Source: Vibrio inusitatus (GTDB taxonomy: Bacteria > Pseudomonadota > Gammaproteobacteria > Enterobacterales > Vibrionaceae). From it: a DNA stretch of 64,000 bases. A program made the translations under genes and the position numbers. The notes beneath the pieces are model-generated. The model did no database searches, had not been told where the DNA came from, and saw only the letters and a program-made list of their open reading frames with translations. Below are positions 18,969 through 27,932 of this stretch, piece after piece (position 1 is the stretch's first letter; every line of letters starts with the position of its first letter). The stretch lies in contig AP024878.1 in NCBI GenBank assembly GCA_024346935.1, positions 2,542,001-2,606,000 of the forward strand, in the 5' to 3' direction.

Positions 18969-19732
18969 AGTGTCACCCCAAACATGCCTAATACACCGCT
19001 CACCGCAACAATCCCCAGGCAGGTAGCCAGAGTAAGTAAACTGCCCATCACAAACCGAGCAATGCCCATATTGATATACCCTTTCAATACGTCGGCAACA
19101 GAATTAATTAAGGGGAAGCCGGGAACTAACATAAGAACAGATGATGCCATTACCACGTTTGGATTGTTACCAATCTCAAATACCACCGCTTGCGCCGAAA
19201 TAAAGGTGGTTACAAACGCAGTTGTCGCGAAATTAAGGAGAGGATTGAAATGACGATGACCAATCTCTTGTCGGACAATCATACCAATAGCAGAGGCTAC
19301 AAAGGTCATAGCAAATACAGCACTATCACCACCAGCAAGATGACTAAATGAGGCGCACGATAGTCCAATCATAAACACCACAAGCCAACGGTTGTAACGC
19401 TCAGGAGTAATTTTATCCAGCTTCTGCTGCGCAAGATCGTGGTCTAGGATGCCTTTTTCTAGCATGATGCAGATACGCTGTACCTCTGTCACAGCGCGCA
19501 TGTTAATTCCCTTATCAGGGCAACGTCGCGTGGTCGTCATACAACGATCATCAGTTACCGTTGTCACAACAAGAGCACTGGATGAAAGTGATACTTCCAC
19601 TTCATCCATACCACATGCTAGACCGATACGTTCCATGATACCGCAAATAAGTGCACTTTCAGCTCCATGTGCATGCAACATCTGACCTGCTTGAGCAATA
19701 AGGCGGGAAACTGCGCGTTGTTTCGATTCCAT
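18965..19732 (-). CDS. yjjP: YjjP, N-terminal half of ThrE-type exporter (DUF1212)
   Basis: A 255-residue protein with a soluble N-terminal part (about 1-115) and about five transmembrane helices after it, matching YjjP/DUF1212. Family landmarks are LIAQAGQMLHAHGAESAL near the start and LVPGFPLINSVADVLKGYI in the membrane domain. It overlaps yjjB by four bases, so the two are coupled. Likely function is export of a small carboxylic or amino acid across the inner membrane. First gene of a tight yjjP-yjjB-folA-lysR string. Confidence 0.88.
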   Translation of the reverse strand: MESKQRAVSRLIAQAGQMLHAHGAESALICGIMERIGLACGMDEVEVSLSSSALVVTTVTDDRCMTTTRRCPDKGINMRAVTEVQRICIMLEKGILDHDLAQQKLDKITPERYNRWLVVFMIGLSCASFSHLAGGDSAVFAMTFVASAIGMIVRQEIGHRHFNPLLNFATTAFVTTFISAQAVVFEIGNNPNVVMASSVLMLVPGFPLINSVADVLKGYINMGIARFVMGSLLTLATCLGIVAVSGVLGMFGVTL

Positions 19733-19853
19733 TCTATCTCTTTGAGAATTGTTTAAAATAAAACCAATATTCTATTGGGTTTGCATATAAAACAATACTG
19801 ATAATTCAAATTTAATTGATTAAGAACAACCGAAATTGAATACTTTAATCAAC

Positions 19854-20912
19854 TCAAGATTTTTGTGACAGATTTAAAGCTAAAACGAGTAATTTTTTGA
19901 GATTCCCCAAATCTTCGATCAATTTGAGGTTTAACCAAATATAGCCATGAATATTGGAGTTTCCTTCACCTAGCTCAGCAATGATAGCCTTTAGATCACG
20001 AGTAATTGCCTCCCTTTCTTCAACGCGATTTTCACCACGGACCTGCCCTTTTTCCACCAAATAAGCTAAATCTTCGAGCTGTTGCTCCACTTGTTGCTGG
20101 CATTGCTTAAGCGATTTAGACCAAAGCATATTTAGATGACTTTCTCTGTCGCTCCAATAAGAATGGTTAAGCAGATCTATCGTACTAAGCATATTGCGAA
20201 GTTGGATTTGAATCGCTTCGAGCAATTGACGCTTGAGTTTAGTCTCCTTAATCGATGGGGCTGTTAAGGTGGTAATTGTTGTCATTTCTTTCACTAAAGT
20301 ATTTTGAAACGGCTCAAGATCCGGCTTTTCCAACACATTGGGAGAATAAGATAAATGATAGACCTTAGCGAAGGTATTTAGGGTATTTGCGATGCGCAAG
20401 CGCCAGTGGATAAACGCGCGCTGTGGGTAGATAAGACAAAACAAAACCGCAACAATACAACCGATAGTCACATCAACGCCACGCCACATTGCGACATCAA
20501 TATCTGCATTCGCAGCCCCTAAAGTGACGGCTAAAGTAATGCCAATTAATACCCCAACATACGGCCTTTTCCCCAGAGCAAAATAAGCACTCAGAAAAAT
20601 AATTACCGCACACCATATGTACATCAGCAGCACAGAATATTGGCTAATAGCAATTCCTAGTATGCCTGATATAGCGCCAAGACAAGTTCCTAAAACACGA
20701 TGCCAAGCCCTCGGCAAAACATTACCAAGATAAGATATCGGTCCTATGACCACAAATAGCGTAATTAAAATCCAAGTTCGCTCAGGAATCTCAAAATACG
20801 TCGTAGCAATAAGGGTAATTACAAAGGCTATGGAAATACGAATACCATGGACAACTCGGTAATTCGCGAAGATAAACGCATCTAGATTGGATATTTTCTG
20901 GTTTAGGTGCAT
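19854..20912 (-). CDS. yeeA: YeeA-like FUSC-family inner membrane protein
   Basis: A 352-residue protein, the same length as E. coli YeeA and recognisably similar throughout. Similar segments are YRVVHGIRISIAF near the start, GPISYLGNVLPRAWHRVLG, ALGKRPYVGVLIGITLAV and YPQRAFIHWRLRIANTL. Six hydrophobic segments (about 20-165) are followed by a long cytoplasmic helical region. FUSC proteins include aromatic-acid exporters, but YeeA's substrate is unknown to me. It is separated from yjjP by 121 bases and from obgE by a terminator. Confidence 0.82.
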   Translation of the reverse strand: MHLNQKISNLDAFIFANYRVVHGIRISIAFVITLIATTYFEIPERTWILITLFVVIGPISYLGNVLPRAWHRVLGTCLGAISGILGIAISQYSVLLMYIWCAVIIFLSAYFALGKRPYVGVLIGITLAVTLGAANADIDVAMWRGVDVTIGCIVAVLFCLIYPQRAFIHWRLRIANTLNTFAKVYHLSYSPNVLEKPDLEPFQNTLVKEMTTITTLTAPSIKETKLKRQLLEAIQIQLRNMLSTIDLLNHSYWSDRESHLNMLWSKSLKQCQQQVEQQLEDLAYLVEKGQVRGENRVEEREAITRDLKAIIAELGEGNSNIHGYIWLNLKLIEDLGNLKKLLVLALNLSQKS

Positions 20913-20953
20913 GATCTCAGATCCTTGAGATAAAATTGCTTTCGCACAGATAA

Positions 20954-20986
20954 AAAAAGAGCCGGAATCTAATTCAGGCTCTTTTT
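20954..20986. terminator. Hairpin with A/T flanks between obgE and yeeA
   Basis: AAAAAGAGCC (20954-20963) pairs perfectly with GGCTCTTTTT (20977-20986) around a 13-base loop. It lies upstream of the yeeA start and beyond the end of no plus-strand gene. On the minus strand it reads as a stem ending in T residues upstream of obgE's 3' end, so it may act in either direction. Confidence 0.45.
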
Positions 20987-21024
20987 ATTATGTTTATTGT
21001 TCAGACCATTGTCTACAAAAGATA

Positions 21025-22194
<1,170 letters not shown>

Positions 22195-22246
22195 TCACTC
22201 CGTATTGGTGTGAATATCTTGCTGGATCAACTTTAGCAGATCCATA

Positions 22247-22322
22247 CCTAATTAGGATCTAGGGGTCTAGGCTATAGGCCCTAGGCTGCAAACAGCCTAG
22301 GACTCAGAGCCAAGAAACCTAG
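22247..22322. repeat. CTAG-rich palindromic intergenic repeat
   Basis: Five CTAG tetramers occur within 64 bases (starting at 22259, 22267, 22281, 22297 and 22319). CTAG is normally one of the rarest tetramers in bacterial genomes. Nested in it are CCTAATTAGG (22247-22256) and a perfect 9 bp hairpin, CCTAGGCTG (22280-22288) with CAGCCTAGG (22293-22301), loop CAAA. It lies between rpmA and obgE and looks like a short interspersed intergenic element, but no second copy was found in this window. Confidence 0.5.
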
Positions 22323-22334
22323 TATCCTACAAAT

Positions 22335-22364
22335 AAAAAACCCCGCCGAATCGGCAGGGCTTTT
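22335..22364 (-). terminator. Terminator after rpmA
   Basis: Read on the minus strand, GCCCTGCCGA pairs with TCGGCGGGG (one G-U) and runs into six T residues. It sits between rpmA and obgE and probably lowers read-through from the two ribosomal protein genes into obgE. Confidence 0.78.
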
Positions 22365-22390
22365 GAATTCAGCTTGAAACTAAGTATTAA

Positions 22391-22648
22391 TTACTCAGAG
22401 TCGATGCTAACGAATTTACGGTTCTTAGGACCTTTAACTTCAAATTTCACTTTACCTTCAGTAAGAGCGAAAAGAGTGTGGTCTTTACCGATACCAACGT
22501 TGTCACCAGCGTGGAATTTAGTACCACGTTGACGAACGATGATGTTACCCGCTAGAACTGATTCGCCACCAAAACGCTTAACGCCAAGACGTTTGCTTTC
22601 TGAATCGCGACCGTTACGAGTAGAACCGCCAGCTTTTTTGTGTGCCAT
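22391..22648 (-). CDS. rpmA: 50S ribosomal protein L27
   Basis: L27 lies near the peptidyl transferase centre. The 85-residue protein has the expected start [17 protein letters not shown] and the [20 protein letters not shown] core. A GGAGAG ribosome site precedes the ATG, nineteen bases after rplU. The rplU-rpmA-obgE order is conserved. No N-terminal cleavage extension as in Firmicutes is seen. Confidence 0.98.
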   Translation of the reverse strand: MAHKKAGGSTRNGRDSESKRLGVKRFGGESVLAGNIIVRQRGTKFHAGDNVGIGKDHTLFALTEGKVKFEVKGPKNRKFVSIDSE

Positions 22649-22667
22649 TGTTAAACTCTCCTATAAC

Positions 22668-22979
22668 TTAAGCGTTGATGCCAGTGATCTTCACTTCAGT
22701 GAACCACTGACGATGACCTTGTTGCTTACGAGAGTGCTTACGACGACGGAATTTAACGATTTTTACTTTATCGCCACGACCGTGCTTAACCACTTCAGCT
22801 ACAACTTTGCCACCTTCAACAAGAGGTGCACCAACAGTGATTTCTTCACCGTTAGCGATCATAAGAACTGAGTCAAACTCAACAGTTGCACCAGTTTCAA
22901 CGTCCAATTTCTCTAAACGAAGAGTTTGACCTTCGCTTACACGGTGTTGTTTACCACCAGATTGGAAAACAGCGTACAT
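22668..22979 (-). CDS. rplU: 50S ribosomal protein L21
   Basis: L21 is an early-assembling large-subunit protein that contacts 23S rRNA domain I. The 103-residue protein begins [14 protein letters not shown], and its C-terminal part contains the signature [28 protein letters not shown] ribosome site lies before the ATG. It is divergent from ispB with a 267-base intergenic region that must hold both promoters. Confidence 0.98.
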   Translation of the reverse strand: MYAVFQSGGKQHRVSEGQTLRLEKLDVETGATVEFDSVLMIANGEEITVGAPLVEGGKVVAEVVKHGRGDKVKIVKFRRRKHSRKQQGHRQWFTEVKITGINA

Positions 22980-23246
22980 ATTTTACTCCGCTTTTTCCGC
23001 ACAGCCTTTAACCTAATTAAGTAGTTTGGGTGTGCGCTAACTAATTCATCAATAGGGCGCAGATTCTACGTGAACGCATCACATAAAACAAGCCATATTT
23101 TAAAAAAATTGGCGAAAAGATAATCGCCACATAAAAGTGCGAGAATGATGCCTTTTACAGGTGTATTTGGCAACGTTTTTTAGTGTAAAATTCAACATTA
23201 ATTATCATCCAGCTACTCCCCGTAGCGACTCAAAACCGGAAGTACA

Positions 23247-24218
23247 ATGGACTTTAGCGCTATTCAGGCCCTCACTGCCGACGACATGGTAAAAGTAGAT
23301 AAAACAATTCACGCTCAGCTGACCTCAGAAGTGGCTCTAATCAATCAATTAGGGCACTACATTGTTAGCGGTGGTGGAAAGCGTCTACGCCCGCTGATCA
23401 CGCTCCTATCAGCTCGTGCTTTAGGATATGAAGGCGAAGGGCATATCACCGCAGCTGCGTTCATTGAATTCATTCACACAGCAACACTATTACACGATGA
23501 TGTGGTTGATGAATCGGATATGCGCCGAGGGAAAGAAACCGCCAATGCAGCTTTTGGCAATGCGGCCAGCGTTTTGGTGGGTGATTACATCTACACTCGT
23601 TCTTTCCAAATGATGACAAGCCTAGGATCATTGAGGATCCTCGAATTAATGAGTGAAGCGGTGAATGTGATCGCTGAAGGTGAGGTTTTGCAATTAATGA
23701 ACTGCAATGATGCCTCTACAACCGAAGAAAGCTACATGCAGGTCATTTATTCTAAAACCGCGCGCTTATTTGAATCAGCATCGCAAATTGCAGCGATATT
23801 GACTCACTCTACTCCGGAGCTAGAAGTTGCGATGCAAAACTATGGTCGCCACCTAGGCACGGCCTTTCAGCTCGTTGATGATGTATTGGATTACACCGCT
23901 GACGGTAAAGAGATGGGAAAAAACGTGGGAGATGACCTCGCAGAGGGTAAACCTACCCTGCCGCTTCTTTATGCAATGCAAAATGGTTCAGACTCACAGC
24001 GAGCGATGATTGTTGAAGCGATTGAACAGGCCAATGGTATGGAGCGCTTGGACGATATTATGCAGGCTATGCATGATACAGGTTCTTTGGAATACACAAC
24101 CACGGTCGCTAACGAAGAGGCAGACAAGGCTATTGCAGCTTTAGCAATTTTGCCAGATTCGACTGAAAAATCAGCTCTTGAAGCGTTAGCGCATCTCGCA
24201 GTTAAACGTAATAAATAA
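23247..24218 (+). CDS. ispB: Octaprenyl diphosphate synthase
   Basis: Extends farnesyl diphosphate to the C40 side chain used for ubiquinone and menaquinone. The 323-residue trans-prenyltransferase has the first aspartate-rich motif in LLHDDVVDESDMRRG (about 83-97), the second in FQLVDDVLDYT (about 208-218), and the upstream GGGKRLRPLITLL segment. A GGAAG ribosome site lies before the ATG. It is divergent from rplU-rpmA-obgE as in many gammaproteobacteria. A hairpin at 24233-24252 follows. Confidence 0.96.
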   Translation: MDFSAIQALTADDMVKVDKTIHAQLTSEVALINQLGHYIVSGGGKRLRPLITLLSARALGYEGEGHITAAAFIEFIHTATLLHDDVVDESDMRRGKETANAAFGNAASVLVGDYIYTRSFQMMTSLGSLRILELMSEAVNVIAEGEVLQLMNCNDASTTEESYMQVIYSKTARLFESASQIAAILTHSTPELEVAMQNYGRHLGTAFQLVDDVLDYTADGKEMGKNVGDDLAEGKPTLPLLYAMQNGSDSQRAMIVEAIEQANGMERLDDIMQAMHDTGSLEYTTTVANEEADKAIAALAILPDSTEKSALEALAHLAVKRNK

Positions 24219-24232
24219 GCTAAATACAAAAA

Positions 24233-24252
24233 CGCCACTCGCAAGGGTGGCG
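24233..24252. terminator. Hairpin between ispB and the 62-residue gene
   Basis: CGCCACTC (24233-24240) pairs with GGGTGGCG (24245-24252) with one G-U around a four-base loop. The T-run on the ispB side is poor, while A residues upstream would give T residues on the minus strand, so it may serve the convergent gene better. Confidence 0.5.
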
Positions 24253-24271
24253 TGTCGTTACTTGCTTTAAC

Positions 24272-24460
24272 CTAATAGTATTTGTCGCAATCTGGATGCA
24301 ATTGAGCGTCTTGATTAACTGAACTGACGTGTACGGCCCACTGCTCTTCGTGCAACCCTTCGACAAGTACCATCTCATCTCTCTTATCTACTGCTAGGAC
24401 GCGCCCTAGGCCTTCAGAAGATTCTACCCACATACCCGTCGCGATTTTATCCATGTCCAT
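24272..24460 (-). CDS. Small hypothetical protein, 62 residues
   Basis: A short acidic protein rich in Val, Glu and Asp. The central part (IATGMWVESSEGLGRVLAV then EMVLVEGLHEEQWAVHVSSV) looks like a small beta-barrel of KOW/SH3-like type, with an acidic C-terminus ending DCDKYY. I do not recognise a named family. A TAAGGG ribosome site precedes the ATG, and there is no competing frame, which supports it as real. It lies downstream of the mdh terminator on the same strand and converges on ispB. No function is proposed. Confidence 0.65.
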   Translation of the reverse strand: MDMDKIATGMWVESSEGLGRVLAVDKRDEMVLVEGLHEEQWAVHVSSVNQDAQLHPDCDKYY

Positions 24461-24519
24461 AGCGATACCCTTACTCTTGATTAATAGTAACTAGTACGCG
24501 GAAAATGTGTAACGAGATC

Positions 24520-24547
24520 AAAAAAGCGGATCATAAAGATCCGCTTT
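24520..24547 (-). terminator. mdh terminator
   Basis: Read on the minus strand, AAAGCGGATC pairs perfectly with GATCCGCTTT around a five-base loop and continues into six T residues. It ends mdh 32 bases after its stop. Confidence 0.85.
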
Positions 24548-24578
24548 CAGTCATTTGTATTGCCTTGTCAAAGAGTCC

Positions 24579-25514
24579 TTATTTAGCGAACTCTTCACCT
24601 TTTGAAATATCACCAGATAGTGTTTCAAGCATGTCATCTAAAGAGGCTCTCTCAAACTCACTTAGTACACCATAATCCAAGACTTCTTCAATGCCCGCTG
24701 TGCCCAATTTAACTGGTTGTGCAAAGAAGCGAGTATGTTCACCACTGCCTTCTACATAAGCACACTCAACGACGTTCGCCTCGCCTTGTAGAGCACGAAC
24801 TAGTGACAAACCAAAGCGACATGCCGCTTGCCCCATAGACAGTGTCGCACTACCACCACCAGCTTTTGCTTCAACAACCTCTGTACCTGCATTTTGAATA
24901 CGGGTCGTCAGTGATGCAATCTCTTCGCTAGTAAACTCAACACCTTTAACTTGCGATAATAATGGCAGAATTGTTACGCCTGAGTGACCACCGATAACAG
25001 GTACTTCTAGTTTAGTAGGATCTAGACCCTTAAGCTGACCAACAAAGGTTTCAGAGCGAATAACATCAAGTGTTGTTACACCAAATAGACGGCGCTTGTC
25101 ATAAACACCTGCTTTTTTCAGCACATCAGCAGCAATAGCAACAGTCGTATTCACTGGATTAGTAATGATACCCACACATGCTTTTGGACATACTACCGCA
25201 ATCTTTTCTGCAAGAGATTTGACAATACCCGCGTTCACATTAAAAAGATCTGCACGATCCATGCCTGGTTTACGAGCGACACCTGCAGAAATCAATACCA
25301 CGTCAGCGCCTTCAAGAGCTGGCGTAGGATCTACACCTGAAAAACCGATTACCGATACTGGAGTTGGGATATGACTAAGATCCGCTGCAACACCAGGAGT
25401 CACAGGTGCGATATCGTATAGAGCGAGATCTGAGCCAGCAGGAAGATTATTTTTTAATAGAAGTGCCAGTGCTTGTCCAATACCACCAGCAGCTCCGATA
25501 ACAGCGACTTTCAT
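24579..25514 (-). CDS. mdh: NAD-dependent malate dehydrogenase
   Basis: Interconverts malate and oxaloacetate in the TCA cycle. The 311-residue protein opens with the NAD-binding motif [18 protein letters not shown] and has the malate-binding arginines in [13 protein letters not shown]. The catalytic histidine lies in [14 protein letters not shown] (about residue 177). An AAGGAGAA ribosome site precedes the ATG. It is divergent from argR, an arrangement conserved in gammaproteobacteria, with about 300 bases between the starts. Confidence 0.97.
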   Translation of the reverse strand: MKVAVIGAAGGIGQALALLLKNNLPAGSDLALYDIAPVTPGVAADLSHIPTPVSVIGFSGVDPTPALEGADVVLISAGVARKPGMDRADLFNVNAGIVKSLAEKIAVVCPKACVGIITNPVNTTVAIAADVLKKAGVYDKRRLFGVTTLDVIRSETFVGQLKGLDPTKLEVPVIGGHSGVTILPLLSQVKGVEFTSEEIASLTTRIQNAGTEVVEAKAGGGSATLSMGQAACRFGLSLVRALQGEANVVECAYVEGSGEHTRFFAQPVKLGTAGIEEVLDYGVLSEFERASLDDMLETLSGDISKGEEFAK

Positions 25515-25811
25515 TGTGTTCTCCTTGGGTAAGATAGAGGTAATTATTGTTCTAGTTCTTATATAATCTCGAAACTATAATATTTACTTTACCTTTACAA
25601 ACACGTAACGACACCTTTGCGACCTTACTCACTCATCGAAGTAGCAATTTTAATATTAAAAGACCCTTCTCACGTATTGGAAAAGTAAGTAACCAGTTTT
25701 CATGAGACATCTGCCCCCTTTACTTGGGTATATTACAGTTCTGTGAGACACTAGTTTGCTTGAGGGTACCTCTCATCCGACTGATAAAACTAATAATATG
25801 TGGAACAACAA
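25515..25811. promoter_or_regulatory. mdh-argR divergent promoter region
   Basis: This 297-base intergenic region is AT-rich and must carry promoters in both directions. It contains a 14 bp perfect palindrome TTTTAATATTAAAA (25648-25661), somewhat like the AT-rich centre of an ArgR box but lacking the TGAAT/ATTCA arms. No confident -35/-10 pair or CRP site was found by eye. Confidence 0.35.
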
Positions 25812-26282
25812 ATGCGAAACAGCGAAAAACAGGACCGTTTAGTCCGCGAGTTCAAATCTCTTTTAAAGCAAGAACGTTTCGGCTCGCAAAGCGAGATTGT
25901 AGAAGCACTTAAACTTGAAGGCTTTGACAACATAAACCAATCTAAGGTCTCTCGTATGCTGACCAAGTTTGGTGCTGTTCGTACACGAAACGCAAAAATG
26001 GAGATGGTTTACTGTCTTCCAGCAGAGCTTGGTGTTCCTACAGTATCTAGCTCTTTACGTGAGCTTGTACTGGATATTGACTACAACAACGCATTAGTTG
26101 TCATACATACAGGACCAGCTGGAGCTCAATTAATTGCCCGACTGCTCGATTCTCTTGGAAAGTCGGAGGGAATTCTTGGTGTTGTTGCTGGTGATGACAC
26201 CATTTTCATCACCCCTACTCTTGAAATCAGCACTAAACAATTGTTCGATTCTGTTTGTGAACTCTTTGAATACGCTGGATAA
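25812..26282 (+). CDS. argR: Arginine repressor ArgR
   Basis: A hexameric arginine-dependent repressor of arginine synthesis genes, also used as a recombination accessory factor. The 156-residue form from the ATG at 25812 has a winged helix-turn-helix (about 1-75) with [11 protein letters not shown] and [20 protein letters not shown]. The arginine-binding and oligomerisation domain follows (about 80-156), with [15 protein letters not shown] and [15 protein letters not shown] at 25800 would add four residues; family length favours the ATG, though its ribosome site (GTGGA) is weak. Confidence 0.95.
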   Translation: MRNSEKQDRLVREFKSLLKQERFGSQSEIVEALKLEGFDNINQSKVSRMLTKFGAVRTRNAKMEMVYCLPAELGVPTVSSSLRELVLDIDYNNALVVIHTGPAGAQLIARLLDSLGKSEGILGVVAGDDTIFITPTLEISTKQLFDSVCELFEYAG

Positions 26283-26298
26283 AATCCTTTATTCAACC

Positions 26299-26327
26299 TT
26301 CACAGTTTAGACAATAAGCTGTGAAGT
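26299..26327 (+). other. Long hairpin after argR
   Basis: A 12 bp stem (one G-U) pairs CTTCACAGTTTA (26299-26310) with TAAGCTGTGAAG (26316-26327) around GACAA, 16 bases after the argR stop. No T-run follows. Its 3' arm contains the TGTGA half of the CRP site at 26321-26336, so the DNA may be both hairpin (in argR mRNA) and operator. Confidence 0.6.
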
Positions 26328-26336
26328 CGATCACAT
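26321..26336. promoter_or_regulatory. CRP-cAMP binding site
   Basis: TGTGA-AGTCGA-TCACA matches the CRP core (TGTGA, six bases, TCACA) exactly. The nearest downstream gene is the TAXI-type solute-binding protein at 26715, and TRAP carboxylate uptake is commonly under catabolite control. A possible -10 element, TACAAT, lies at 26384-26389. That would put the site near -67, close to but not exactly at the usual class I positions. Confidence 0.75.
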
Positions 26337-26642
26337 CCTATTAAAATCGCAACCCACCACCAGCCCTTTGGTAACTTACTGTTTACAATGACTATTTCAT
26401 AAAGTCAGCAGATTTAATTCCCCGTATAAGCAACCAATTTTCTATTCTCCCCCATACTGCTCACTCTCTTTTTGCCTATTTTTTGCTATCATTCAGCCAC
26501 TTTTTCAACGATTTTCTCTCTGCTATTGTTGTTATGTTGAACGTTTCTTCTAAAGTCGATCTAAACTAAGAAGATTCGGTTGGATCGAATATTTAACATT
26601 ACATCAAGTGCTGTTGGCTGGATTTGGATTGAAAAAGATGCC

Positions 26643-26685
26643 GTTTCCATACAGGAAACCTCAACAGTACATAGAAGGCTGTTGA
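26643..26685 (+). promoter_or_regulatory. Two tandem hairpins in the 5' leader of the TAXI gene
   Basis: GTTTCC (26643-26648) pairs with GGAAAC (26654-26659). TCAACAG (26661-26667) pairs with CTGTTGA (26679-26685). They are adjacent and end 30 bases before the ATG at 26715, leaving the AAGGAAG ribosome site free. They may protect the 5' end of an abundant mRNA. The rest of 26337-26642 shows no gene I can support. Confidence 0.45.
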
Positions 26686-26714
26686 TATGATCATGGATAT
26701 AAGGAAGAAACATC

Positions 26715-27683
26715 ATGGCATTTAAGAAAGCGATTAAGCTTGGTGCGATTGCTGCAGCAGTTATGGGCGCAGGCGCAGTCTCAGCGCAGGAGTTCATTAC
26801 TATTGGTACAGGTTCAGTAACCGGTGTTTACTACCCTACTGGCGGTGCTATCTGTAAGCTTGTTAACAAAGATCGTAATGACCACAATGTACGTTGTTCA
26901 GTAGAGTCTACTGGCGGTTCTATCTATAACGTAAATACTATGCGCTCCGGTGAGTTGGACTTTGGTATTGTTCAGTCTGATTGGCAGTTCCATGGCTACA
27001 ACGGAACTAGCAAATTCTCTGAGCAAGGACCTTACAAAAAGCTTCGTGCTGTATTCTCTCTTCATACAGAACCTTTTAACATCATTGCACGCGAAGACGC
27101 TGATATTAACAACGTTTCTGATCTAGTAGGCAAGCGTGTCAACATTGGTAACCCTGGTTCTGGTGACCGTGCAACCATGGGCGTAGTAATGGACGCTATG
27201 GGTTGGACCAACGATAGCTTCAAATTAGCTTCTGAGCTTAAAGGCTCTGAGCGTTCTCAAGCACTTTGTGATAACAAAATTGATGCATTCATCTACATGG
27301 TTGGACACCCAAATGGTTCAATCAAAGAAGCGACAACCTCTTGTAACGCAAAACTAGTTCCAGCAACAGGCCCAGAGATCGATAAGATCGTCGCTGACAA
27401 CCCTTACTATGCATTTAGCACAGTACCTGCTGGCATGTACCGTGGTACAGACCAAGACGTTAACAGCTTCGGCGTAGCAGCAACTATGGTAACGACGACT
27501 GACGTTTCAGACGAAGTTGCTTACACAGTGGCTAAAGCGGTATTCGAGAATTTTGATACTTTCAAACGTCTACATCCTGCATTTTCAAGTCTCAAGAAAG
27601 AAAACATGGTAAAAGACGGCCTATCGATTCCTCTTCACCCTGGTGCAGAGAAGTACTACAAAGAAGTAGGCCTTATCAAGTAA
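26715..27683 (+). CDS. TAXI-family TRAP transporter solute-binding protein
   Basis: The periplasmic receptor of a TRAP transporter. The 322-residue precursor has a signal peptide ending AVSAQ (about residue 25). It then begins EFITIGTGSVTGVYYPTGGA, the hallmark of the TAXI (TRAP-associated extracytoplasmic immunogenic) family. Further matches are VESTGGSIYNV, VGKRVNIGNPGSGDRATMG and SELKGSERSQALCDNKIDAF. TAXI systems take up dicarboxylates or amino acids; the ligand here is not assignable. The fused permease follows after a terminator-like hairpin, which probably makes the receptor more abundant than the permease. Confidence 0.93.
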   Translation: MAFKKAIKLGAIAAAVMGAGAVSAQEFITIGTGSVTGVYYPTGGAICKLVNKDRNDHNVRCSVESTGGSIYNVNTMRSGELDFGIVQSDWQFHGYNGTSKFSEQGPYKKLRAVFSLHTEPFNIIAREDADINNVSDLVGKRVNIGNPGSGDRATMGVVMDAMGWTNDSFKLASELKGSERSQALCDNKIDAFIYMVGHPNGSIKEATTSCNAKLVPATGPEIDKIVADNPYYAFSTVPAGMYRGTDQDVNSFGVAATMVTTTDVSDEVAYTVAKAVFENFDTFKRLHPAFSSLKKENMVKDGLSIPLHPGAEKYYKEVGLIK

Positions 27684-27693
27684 CCCGATAAGA

Positions 27694-27722
27694 TAAGGAG
27701 GCTAAAGCCTCCTTACTTTTCT
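27694..27722 (+). terminator. Terminator between receptor and permease genes
   Basis: A perfect 9 bp stem pairs TAAGGAGGC (27694-27702) with GCCTCCTTA (27707-27715) around TAAA, followed by CTTTTCTT. Partial termination here would give more binding protein than permease. The remaining spacer to 27932 contains no gene I can support. Confidence 0.7.
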
Positions 27723-27932
27723 TCGGTGAAAATAGGGGACAACACAACATCCCCTTATGTTTACTAGCCAATGTCCCTTTTTCGACTGGGGCTTTCTATT
27801 TGCCTTCATTTGGCACCCCCTTCTCTTTATATTGCAATTTATTGGCTAGTATTTGGGCTTGGTCTAAGGTTATTGAGTACCTAAAGGTGCGCGCCTAGCC
27901 AACCCTCGCGTCAACAGAATTAGGACACACTA

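Noticed and set aside
23070..23096. CRP-like sequence (CGTGA...TCACA) upstream of rplU/ispB
   Set aside because: The two halves are five bases apart, not six, so the palindrome is out of register for CRP.
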